Of a stretch of DNA of 64,000 nt, positions 55,573 to 64,000 are shown piece by piece. This DNA comes from Adiantum capillus-veneris. Its lineage: Eukaryota > Streptophyta > Polypodiopsida > Polypodiales > Pteridaceae. The position numbers and the translations under genes were made by a program. The notes under the pieces are model-generated. The model did not search any database and had not been told where the DNA came from. It saw only the letters and a program-made list of their open reading frames with translations. The stretch is from NCBI GenBank assembly GCA_014529385.2, contig CM043942.1, positions 19,479,991 through 19,543,990 of the forward strand, in the 5' to 3' direction. Within the stretch, counting starts at the first letter, position 1; each line of letters begins with the position of its first letter.

Positions 55573-55720
55573 TGACCACAATGCAGAAACCCTTTCTAAA
55601 GCGGTTCATATTCTTTCCACTGAGGACGATCCACCTAAGCGCATGGCAGTTCATCCAACAGGGCATGGTATTGTGTGCTCTTTCACACGAAGCTGCCGGC
55701 TTTTTGAAATGGTGAAGACC
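55573..55720 (+). pseudogene. Captured host exon resembling SEC12-like/PHF1 N-terminal WD40 region
   Basis: A plus-strand frame reads ALFDHNAETLSKAVHILSTE, then DDPPKRMAVHPTGHGIVCSF and RSCRLFEM. The MAVHP-G-G-C-SCRLFEW-like pattern is what I know from plant SEC12-like proteins and PHF1, WD40 guanine-exchange proteins of SAR1 at the ER. GTGAAG follows FEM as a donor would, and the frame loses similarity beyond, suggesting genomic capture with part of an intron. It is antisense to the LTR element. Assignment is by memory of the motif only. Confidence 0.4.
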
Positions 55721-56524
55721 AGTGGGTCTGAGCCTGAGAATATGAAGCTTGAACCAATCCACATAATTGCAAACCAATGTTGCAAGAACCAAAGATGCCA
55801 GATTTTCAGCCAAATTGTGACAAAGAGGTTGGTTTGGTAAAAAAAAATTAAAAAAAATAATCATATGAGGGACATTAATCACCAAAAGGTAGGCCCATCA
55901 CGGCATCCTTCCATTGGCAAATCAGTGCCAGTAACGCATACATGGCACTCAGACATGTCTACTGATATAAACTTCCACCTAGAAGTCAATAAAAGTAGAC
56001 AATCGATATCAGACGCAATACAACTCTCAATATTGGACTATCCAATTCTTTGTATAACTGATAGAGACGTCAGTTGTGGCACAACGCTCATCAGATTTTC
56101 CAGTTCTACTACACACATATATATCATGGCGTCGACAATGTACATATTGGCCATGGTAAGCAATAGTGCAGCTTCTCTGTGTCTGAGGAAAAGTAGGGAA
56201 AATTACTTCAGTAACTCAAGCTTTCACTAGGCCAATCAAACATGGTTCCTGACCGTGCACCTGGAGGAATGATTTCACGAACAGAGTTTCTCTTTGAAGA
56301 TCGTGTCCATGTATGCTTGGACTTCAATACATAAATAGATTGACTAGTATCAGCAGACTTGGGGCCCGATGTGCCTGCAACCTTTGTCAAACTGTTGTGA
56401 AAATCTATATGCAGCTTCGAAGCTCTCAGCAGACTGCCAGAAATAACTACTCATCGTGCTTCATAAATTTTTGGGTCCTCCTTAGAAATGGATTCCAAGC
56501 TCTGAATGTTGGCGGTGGTGAGAG

Positions 56525-56529
<5 letters not shown>

Positions 56530-56562
<33 letters not shown>
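56530..56562. repeat. (GA)n microsatellite
   Basis: About 16 GA repeats. Confidence 0.9.
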
Positions 56563-56570
<8 letters not shown>

Positions 56571-57791
56571 ATATGGAGCGTGCCAGAATGGGGCAATCAG
56601 GCAGTGCGTAAGTGTGTCTGTCGGGTGTGTGTGTGTGGTGCCATGTAGGAGTGTGCATGCAACTGAACGTGAGAAGAGCGATAGTTGATGGCGGCGTGTT
56701 TGTGGGCGTCAATGGACCAGTGAGAGAGGGTAATGTGATGACGGCCGTGGAGAGAGGGGGAAAAAAGTATCACTGCTTGTGTGGGCGCCAGCGAAGAGAG
56801 AAGTTGGCGAGGCTGTGGAACACTGAAAAATGGCGGCTGCAGGTGATGGGGTGGTTGGTAAAGGGGTGTCGCAGACAGCACCCGCCCACAATATGGTTGG
56901 CAAGCGAGGGGGAGATAGAGAGTTCAGAGGTGGTTGTCCCAATAGAGAACTGTGGTTGTAAGTCACTTGTTTCTGGCCGGTAGAAAATTGGCACCCCATG
57001 CATGGCATGACAGGGAAGTCCTTATCGAGGTTTACATGTGTGCATGGTGGCTACTGGTGCTAGTGCACCTCAACATCCTGTCGTTGTGTGATTAGCATTT
57101 GTCACCCACTGTCAGTAGCCAGACATAGCAATTGAGATTGTCAAAATAAAACATGTTGCGTGTGCCCTCGATCTACAGAAGGGTTATCGGGTAGTCTAGC
57201 AGTAGAAGGTGCAGTTACTGTGCATGTGTGTGGGGACTGTAGAGAGAGAGAGAGGATCTACGGTCGTTGTGGGGGGGGGGGAGAGAGATAAACAAAGAAG
57301 AAGATCTCTTGCCATCGATCATCGCCGTTGCCGTCGATGTTACTGCTGGCCGTGATGGCGAGGATGGGAGCAACGGAGTCCCCAGGCCTGTCACATGGGA
57401 GGGTTGGTAGTGAGCCGGGCCTCTACTATCTCGGGGGGTTCACTATGTGTAAAACTACCATATCACGTGCGTTCAAGACATGTTTGTAAAACCCCTTATC
57501 TGTGAATTTTGTTAAGAATATAATGTACCCTTTTCTTTTAAAATCTGTAAGTTTTTTTCAAATTTGAAAAAATAATGCTCTTCTGTATATATTTATGTAC
57601 ATTTCAAGAACTTTAAATACCCTTCTGTTGAACTCACGTGATAGGTTACATTTTTATTAGGTGACCCCGGGTCTACTATACTGCACGGGACAGCTAGCGC
57701 CATAGTTTTTTGTTCTTTCTCTTTTAATAAATAGGGTGGTTGATTTGGGGTGAGTTCCCACCGTCTGAAAGTTCCCTCTTAGGTATTCGAC

Positions 57792-57935
57792 CCTGGGCGA
57801 GTTGGTTAGTGCAAAATAAGTTTTATATATCTTGCGGTTTGTGTTAGATATTCAATTCCTGCTCAAAGTCAAGCTAGCCTTGTCGAGCAACTACTTGAGG
57901 GCTCTTGATGTTGTTTTCTAGCTCAAAATAAAAGA
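57792..57935 (+). repeat. tRNA-derived SINE-like unit nested in the LTR element
   Basis: GGGCGAGTTGGTTAGTGC is an A-box region like that of plant Au-type SINEs; TAGATATTCAATTCCTG is a decayed B box. It ends near CTCAAAATAAAAG. Confidence 0.55.
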
Positions 57936-58321
57936 AAAGCTTCGTTTACACTTCTAGATCTCCTTCTTCCAAAGACTCAAGCTTCACGGAGTTAAAACTT
58001 ATCATCCTTCTTCCTAAAGCCTTTCGAGCAGCATTCGCCTTGCCTACTTCTTCTACTGCAATTCATCTAGTGTTTCTTCCGACACACACTTGCATATATC
58101 TACATATGAGATCCAATCAAGTAATTTCCATAATCGGATGTACATTGTGATCCCAAATTTTTGCAAAGTTATACATCATTAAGAAGAGATTAAACAAGAT
58201 ATAAAACAAAATAGAAGTATAAAATTGTATGTATCTGTGTTACATAAGCATGAAGAGCTTTGTTACTGAAAAATGAATCTTGCACCATGTGTTTTTGCTT
58301 GTTACCAAGAGTGCAACCTTA

Positions 58322-58333
58322 GCTATGATACCA
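58322..58333 (-). other. Primer-binding site of the LTR element
   Basis: On the minus strand TGGTATCATAGC, one mismatch to the initiator-Met tRNA complement TGGTATCAGAGC, one base from the LTR end. Confidence 0.85.
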
Positions 58334-58334
58334 C

Positions 58335-58811
58335 TGCTACAAACGGAAGTGCGGAGAGCCCTGCAAAACACTAAAAACAATATATTGCAAGCCATAAACC
58401 CAATAAATCTGAATACCTGGTGAATTCTGTAGCACATAACCAAATCATACGCGAACAGAGAGAGACAAAGAGCGAGATACAACATAAGAGCGTGTGCGGA
58501 TGCACCTCCGAGAGAGGAGTGCTACACCGACACTGCGAGAGAGAAGAGAGGAGAAGATAGAAGAAATACGGAGGCACTGGGTACAATCTCCCCCCGTGCA
58601 AGAGTGACCATTTTCCTCTTGCACGTATTTGATTTATAGATTTCTTGAATGGTCAAATTGAGTACAAATTGGCCGGCCGGTCATAAATGGCCAAAGCTCA
58701 TAAAAGAGCACTTGAATAATGAAATATAATATCCTTTTGCAATAGCCTAGCTCGGTCAAGCCTTTTCCACCTGTCAACTGCAATAAATAATAAAATATCA
58801 ATTCCATAACA
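58335..58811 (-). repeat. Right LTR (5' LTR)
   Basis: 477 bp, starting TGCTACAAACGGAAG and ending AATTCCATAACA on the plus strand. Contains CTGGGTACAATCTCCCCCCG as in the left copy. Confidence 0.9.
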
Positions 58812-58816
58812 TGATT
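58812..58816. repeat. Target-site duplication TGATT, right
   Basis: Directly abuts the right LTR. Confidence 0.85.
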
Positions 58817-58940
58817 GCATATTCAAGAGCTTGTTGAAGTTTTCATCTCTAACTTGTAGGTAAAAATCAACCAAACGCATTTTGAGGTTAGCAACCCGGT
58901 GAGCTCCCTCATAGTACCAATAATTTATGTGTCTCCACAT
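58817..58940 (-). pseudogene. Part of an ORF split by the LTR element
   Basis: Minus-strand frame with RVANLKMRLVDFYLQVRDEN. With one TGATT copy and the element removed, it continues in frame at 52630 with RLGTLLDLSSSVLFQAIK and LGLSDNQLREIGGWAHGVYE. Family not recognised; possibly a LINE ORF. Confidence 0.5.
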
Positions 58941-58962
58941 AACCTAGGGACATTCTACTTTC

Positions 58963-59290
58963 GCAAACTCAGTGGGCAGTCCTATTTGGTCACCTAGCAG
59001 CATTTGCAAACTTAGTGGGCAGTCCTATTTGGTCACCTAGCAGCATTTGCAAACTTAGTGAGCAGTCCTATTTGGTCACCTAGCAGCATTTGCAAACTTA
59101 GTGGGGCAGTCCTATTTGGTCACCTAGCAGCATTTGCAAACTTAGTGAGCAGTCCTATTTGGTCACCTAGTAGCATTTGCTTTGAGTTTAAAGGTTTTCT
59201 CAAAAGTTATTCTAAGCCTTAGTGGGTAGTCCTATTTAGTCACCTAGCAGCATTTGCTTTGAGTTTAAAGGTTTCCTCAAAACCTGTTGT
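58963..59290. repeat. 43-bp minisatellite
   Basis: Five near-identical units beginning GCAAACTTAGTGGGCAGTCC (58963, 59006, 59049, 59092, 59136), then a longer variant unit with TTTGAGTTTAAAGGTTT repeated twice. Confidence 0.93.
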
Positions 59291-59666
59291 AGGGGGCAAG
59301 GATGGTCATGGTAAGCACGCGGTTCATGAATAAATGGGGGAGGGTCTCTACTTCTCTATTGCATCTGTAGAAGGTCCCTGAGGAAAGATGGCCTTTGGCT
59401 GATCTATCCCTTGTCCACATTGCCTTATTCATGATTATCCACAATAAAATAGACTTCTTAGGTGGGATCATGGGACTCCAAAGTTTCTCAAACGCTTTCT
59501 TGAGTAGTTCACTTGCCATTTTGTTTTTGGCTTTACTTGTAAACGGGGGGGGTTGAAGCTTAAAGCCTCCTTCACAAATGAAGGCAGTGTACCATAAGAC
59601 CCCTTCACAAATGAAGACAGAGTACCCTATATATCCAGTGAAATGGATTGCCCATTGCAAGTCCAT
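59277..59666 (-). pseudogene. LINE zinc-binding (zf-RVT) domain fragment
   Basis: FEKLWSPMIPPKKSILLWII, then GHLSSGTFYRCNREVETLPH and LFM, the pattern of the zinc-binding domain that follows RT in plant LINE ORF2 (C-x-x-C...H...H/C). A duplicated phrase with FICEG precedes it. Frame open over about 129 codons, no RT attached. Confidence 0.7.
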
Positions 59667-59880
59667 TCGGAAGGCACTAAGCCTTTCTATATAGGGTCAA
59701 ATGCCCATGGAGCTAGCTCATATTTGATACCGAGTTCTCCAAGCGATAAGAATCTCTCTTCATACATGTTCTAGTCGCCAGCCAAGCAATGTAAGCCTTT
59801 CTAACTAATTTTCTAGATTGTAGGGTATTGTCCTTCTAGGGGGGGAGTAGTAGCCTAGGGGCCACCACACACAAACTCCT

Positions 59881-60168
59881 CTATTCTACAGTAATAACAG
59901 TCTTTGCCAATAGTGTTGAGGCGAATCTTTTGCTTACCATCATGAAAGGCTTGAACAAATTTGAGCCCATAATTTTCATGTCCATTTTACTAAACCAAAA
60001 TATGGACAAGGGGACAGGTGCCTTCACCCCTCTACCTTGACATTCATGGGTATTCTTGGGGAGCAGGGAGGTCCATTCTTCTCTAGGCCATGAAATAGCT
60101 ATGACCACCAATTTTCTAGCCATTATGCATGCTTTTTGCATGATTTTCATTACTCCTAGGCTAGCCAT
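59881..60168 (-). pseudogene. Unidentified ORF, probably LINE-derived
   Basis: About 95 codons on the minus strand with MARKLVVIAISWPREEWTSL and MDMKIMGSNLFKPFMM. I do not recognise the family; it lies upstream of the zf-RVT fragment on the same strand. Confidence 0.35.
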
Positions 60169-60439
60169 CTAAATATAGCAACCCTTGATGGCCCTTGGCC
60201 TGATATTACTCCCCCCTTGGAGAAGCGTTTTTATCCTCAAAAACAGAAGTGGTGATATCTTCGTAAGAACACTAATGTTTTCCACAGGGGCATCCTTGAT
60301 GGATCCAAATGTCCATTTGATTGAAACAAGGTTCAATAGGAGGTTCAATGAAATAAAAAAGAGCATCTCGATTTTACACATTAGTGTCCCTTTGCAACCG
60401 CCTTGTGTAACCGGTCTATATTATCATAAAATATAATAT

Positions 60440-61999
60440 CTAACCAACCCAAATGATTTTCTCATATTAAAATGATCATTTTAATGTGGGAGAATAGATG
60501 GGAACAAGGGTTAGAATTTAGACATGTGCTTACGGGTATATCTCAACACGGGGCCAATGGTAAAGGGGTCCAAATGAGGGATGGTTTGTCAAAGAGCAAG
60601 GCTAGCCAATGGAGCTTAAAGACCTTAGGGTTAGCTTCATTAAAGACCTCAAATGGTTAGTGTTAAAAGTCCTTTGACCTTAGGTAAGCTAGGGATGTGC
60701 TTGATGTGGGAACCCGGCCCAAGCTTGAGGTGCTTGTTGTGCCTAATGACTGAGATGCTTGAGATGCTTAAGGTGCTTGATGACTAAGATGCTTGAGCTG
60801 CTTGTCGTGGGTGCTGACTAAGATGCTTGTCATGCTTGCCGACTAGGGAGCTTGAGGTGCTTGTGGGAACACTACCCAAGCTTGAGGTGCTTTGTTGTGC
60901 TTACTGGCTAAGGTGCTTGTGTTCCAAAAGTCAACAACATCCCTACCAAGGAGGGGGCGAGCCTAAAGCTAGTGGGATGAGAGAGAACACACACACACAC
61001 ACAAGGTAAGCCAAGCCTCAAGAGGCAGCAAGGACACATGTCAAGCCCCTACCCATGTTGCCCTCAACATGTGCATGAATCCTATTGGATAACCTCCCAA
61101 GGGGTCCAATGATTATTTAGTTGATTTAATTAATCGATTTTGCATTTATCAAGTCCTCTCGGGAAAGGGGGACACTTGTCCCATGACTACCCTTTTTGCT
61201 TGCTATGCCCCTTGCATGTGATTGGCTAGGCCTGAAGGGGTCCAATGAGCTTCAAGCATGAGCTACAAGGGGGGTCGACCAAAGCAAGAAGGGGGGCTGC
61301 TTGGGGGCTATACTCTCCCACACACACTCTCATTGTGTGAAGTGCAAAGTGCAAGAGCGCCATCTCCTTCTCCAAGGTAGTAGAGAAGTTGAGAGCCTAC
61401 ACCAACACTCTTGGCTATGGAATGCAAATCCAACCAAGAGCCATGCTTCAATGCTTAAGCTTGCCATCTTCTCCATCTTCATTACTATGATATTATGTAT
61501 GCTAGCAAGAAGAGTAATGATGAGTAAGGAACTACTTCTTTCTCCTATGGAATGTTTCTTCTCTCTTCCCTACCCTCATTCCCCGCTAGCTCTCTCCACC
61601 TTCGAAGGTGTTTGAGGCCTTGGGATAGTTAATGCTTTTTGCAAAGTTTATGTTATGCTCGTGATGCATGAAGCTTTCCATCTTCATTGCATCACTTAGG
61701 TCACAAGGAACACAAAGATTTTATTGTACCAAGTCTCTCTTGATGGGAGAATCTATAATACAAATGCCTATTGGAGGGGGGACTGGCTCCACATAAATCC
61801 GGTCCTCAACTGTTGTCAAGTTCTCTAAACTCTCTCTCTTACAAAAGTATTGTTCATGTCAAGTTAACTAAGTAATATGATTATGTTGCTACCATCAATT
61901 AAGTTCACCCTCTATGCTCTCAAAGTAGTCTCACAAAAATGTCTTCTCTAATTCTATTAATTCCGCTACTCTCAAAGTCCATAGGCCATTTCCATTACA
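60440..61999 (+). other. E6 5' LTR-like region
   Basis: No gene. The 3' boundary is good: CCATTACA at 61992-61999 is followed by a primer site. The 5' boundary is uncertain; TGTGGGAACCCGG near 60704 is one candidate. Confidence 0.5.
60700..60930. repeat. Degenerate GATGCTTGAG repeat
   Basis: Repeated GATGCTTGAG- or GGTGCTTGA-like decamers, plus AAGCTTGAGGTGCTT twice (about 60721 and 60878). Confidence 0.7.
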
Positions 62000-62000
62000 T

Positions 62001-62012
62001 TGGTATCAAAGC
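62001..62012 (+). other. E6 primer-binding site
   Basis: TGGTATCAAAGC, one mismatch to the initiator-Met tRNA complement, one base after the LTR end CA. Confidence 0.8.
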
Positions 62013-62408
62013 ATTTGGTTTCTCTTTTCTTACTTAAGAAGAGAGGTCCTTAAGTAGCCTATTAATGGTTGATTTTGTTAATTATATCAGGGTAAGTGGG
62101 ATATATTGTACACCTTGAGAGCCCACTGTGTGGGATATGGTGCACACCTCAAGAGCTTTGGTCTTAATAATGGGGTCTTTTTGGACTTTCCTATGGCTTT
62201 ACCATTATTGAGCCATAAGAAGTCCAAAAGGAGCTATCCCTCGACAATTCTGCAATATTAGACCCACTCCACTACTCTCTATAATTAACCAATTCGAGCC
62301 GTGGGTGTAGATACTTAAGTGCTTATTTTCAAAGGCTAAGATGAGTAGCAATTAAGGTTTTGAATTGCCAAAGAATACACTAAGTAAACACAAAAATTCT
62401 ATTAACAT

Positions 62409-63834
62409 GGCGGCTGACAATAACCAAGAGAGTAGAATGAACATTGATAACTTTGATTTTGCACATGAAGATGCTAATAATGATGCCTCCATGTTTCTCA
62501 ATTATCTTGTTACTAGGTTGTAGCAAGCTATGGGCAACCCTGCTTTGCAAACTGAATTTACTCAAAAACTTTGTGCTTACGGGATTTCCCTTCCTCTCCA
62601 AGAGGAGAAAGAGCTTAGGAGGCCTCTTGATGAGACCCCCAAAAGAAGACTCTCTCCCATACGAAAGGAGGAGTCCAGAGAATGGGAAAGTAATGAATCC
62701 CTAAGTTCCTCTGAAGATGTGGCTCCATGAAGACGGCGGTCTGGATGATCGCCAACTCGTCCCAAGAGGAAACGGTCAACCTACAATAATTCTCCTTGTC
62801 ACTCCGAAAGGGAAGAGATGAAACAAAGGAAGAAAAGGGCAAGAAAGAGGTCACCCTTTTTTCCTTCTTCTTCACCTTCCTCCTCTTCCAACGAAAGCTA
62901 TGGCTATTCTCCTAGAGAATACAAGAGGGTAGGACATCACAAATCATACCCTACATGGCGAAGGTCACAAAAGCTCGAGAAGTTCAAAGAGGGAGGAAAG
63001 AGTATCTCTTTTCTCACCTATGATGGCACCTTTGGTGCTATCGACAAAGTATTGGCCTTCATCCAACAATTTGATGCGGCCTTTTTCACGGAGTCCTCCA
63101 AGCTACTCCATGTATTTATGCACTTCTAGAAATCGGCTCGTCAATGGTGGGCTAGCCTTCATGGCAACGGCAAAGCCCCAAAGACATGGAAAAGTCTATG
63201 AGTTTCCATCATGAAGCAATTCCTTGCAAGTGATACAAAGGACAAAGTGCTTATTGAATGGCGCAGTTTTGAGCTTCTCTCCCATGAGTCTATTCACAAA
63301 TATGTGGGCAATTTTTGGGATTTACATCTCAAGGCTACTGTCTTCCAAAAGATAGACTTCTTCGAGAAAAAGAAACAATTTTGTGTGAGATTACCTGAAG
63401 AGATGGCCGAGTACGTCAACTCTCAACGGCCTGGTTCTATCACCGAAGTAATCCACCACACCATGGTTGCTTTGCACATCAATTTTCAACAAGGGGCTAG
63501 ACGAAATGTCAAGCCCATGGAAAACAAAGACAAAAGTGATGCAATGGGGAGAACCAATGGCCAAAATTCTCCCAAGGCAATTCCAACAACGACAACAACA
63601 ATCAGTCCAAGGAGAAGGAAGTTTACAAAGGTAAAAACAAACTCTCTCATGAAGAGCTTGAAGCTTTTTGCAAGGACCATAAATGTTTTAAGTGTGGGGA
63701 GCAAGGACATGGCTATCGTTCTTGCCCCAAGAGAAATGCCCGCAATGAGACTCCTAGAGCTTCCACCATTGAAGCTCCAAAAGAGGATGCTCATTGCTAA
63801 GGATCACCTCGCTTCTATGCTTAGGGAAAGGTAA
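62409..63834 (+). pseudogene. E6 chromovirus-like gag
   Basis: Begins with an acidic stretch (MADNNQESRMNIDNFDFAHE), then ELRRPLDETPKRRLSPIRKE and a basic/Ser-rich region, then AFIQQFDAAFFTES, ARQWWASLHGNGKAPKTWKS and FWDLHLKATVFQKIDFF, the gag capsid core. The zinc knuckle is in a shifted frame: CFKCGEQGHGYRSC near 63687-63728. Stops: TAG 62521, TGA 62728, TAG 63127, TGA 63199, TAA 63797. Confidence 0.78.
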
Positions 63835-64000
63835 GGGAGCATGATGCCTTCATCTTGGTTGACTCTGGCTCTACTCAAACCTTCACATCAACGAAGTTGG
63901 CCACTAAGTTGGGCATTCAAGCTTTTGACATGGGAGATAATGTAATGGCCGACACCGCTTTCAAGGGACAACAAGCCTTCGTTACTCCCTTGATTGGGAA
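63823..64000 (+). pseudogene. E6 protease start, cut by window edge
   Basis: KVREHDAFILVDSGSTQTF, a retropepsin active site with DSG intact, then LATKLGIQAFDMGDN. It matches E2 at 14107-14215 closely, so E2 and E6 are one family. Confidence 0.8.

Larger units (their letters stand above)
55850..58321. other. Interior of the LTR element, right part, non-coding
   Basis: No element proteins. Frames at 56480-57010 are low-complexity translations of GA/CT-rich DNA. G-rich, CpG-containing stretches lie at 56680-57420. Confidence 0.5.
52631..58811 (-). mobile_element. Complete non-autonomous LTR retrotransposon, 6.2 kb
   Basis: Two direct repeats (52631-53117 and 58335-58811), each TG...CA in both orientations, are about 95% alike. 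Both sides are flanked by TGATT (52626-52630 and 58812-58816), a 5-bp target duplication. On the minus strand the right LTR is followed after one base by TGGTATCATAGC, 11 of 12 matching the tRNA-iMet primer site, so the element points leftward; GGAGAGGTA before the left LTR is a short purine tract. The 5.2-kb interior has no gag or pol frame, so it needs proteins from another element (LARD-like). Confidence 0.88.

Overview
This window is nuclear DNA of a land plant with a large, retrotransposon-rich genome. It holds one intact host gene: a BRUTUS/HRZ-type hemerythrin and zinc-finger E3 ubiquitin ligase on the minus strand, 13 coding exons between 36820 and 50261, about 1,209 codons. GT-AG splice sites and phases agree at every junction. 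Nearly everything else is transposon: several Ty3/gypsy lineages, LINE pieces, tRNA-derived SINE-like units, Copia gag relics, a non-autonomous LTR element and microsatellites. Lineage is uncertain. A fern, lycophyte or gymnosperm would fit the long introns and the mix of non-chromoviral gypsy elements, but I cannot fix it from sequence alone.

Layout. About 1-13200: a long minus-strand Ty3/gypsy element (called E1 here) with an ORF before gag, gag, a zinc-knuckle ORF, protease, RT-integrase, then a second protease-like ORF and a tryptophan-repeat ORF after integrase. Its flanks carry a repeated 24-bp palindrome. About 13630-32300: a plus-strand mosaic of three decayed gypsy elements broken into one another (E2 = chromovirus-like, E3 and E4 = other gypsy), including a region with a second family of dispersed palindromes (17374-18615). 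About 32300-36800: gene-poor spacer with two tRNA-like SINE units.

36820-50261: the BTS-like gene. Its 7.7-kb intron 2 holds, antisense to the gene, a LINE endonuclease fragment fused in frame to a chromovirus (E5), a telobox-rich promoter-like block, two Copia gag relics and two long CT tracts. 50262-52630: promoter-side DNA with a 118-bp tandem duplication, a CpG-rich patch, SINE copies and GA/TA/CT microsatellites. 52631-58811: a complete LTR element with 5-bp target duplication (TGATT), tRNA-iMet-type primer site and no gag-pol; its interior appears to contain a captured host-gene exon resembling SEC12-like/PHF1 proteins. 58812-60430: 43-bp minisatellite and minus-strand LINE remnants. 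About 60700-64000: 5' end of another chromovirus-like element (E6), cut by the window edge.

The retroelement frames are broken mainly by stops that look like CAG>TAG and CGA>TGA changes, the mark expected from deamination of methylated cytosine in CHG and CG contexts. The host gene has none. The most unusual features are the two families of CpG-cored palindromes, E1's coding layout (duplicated integrase zinc module, no recognisable RNase H, extra protease after integrase), and the GA microsatellite abutting a splice acceptor of the BTS-like gene.
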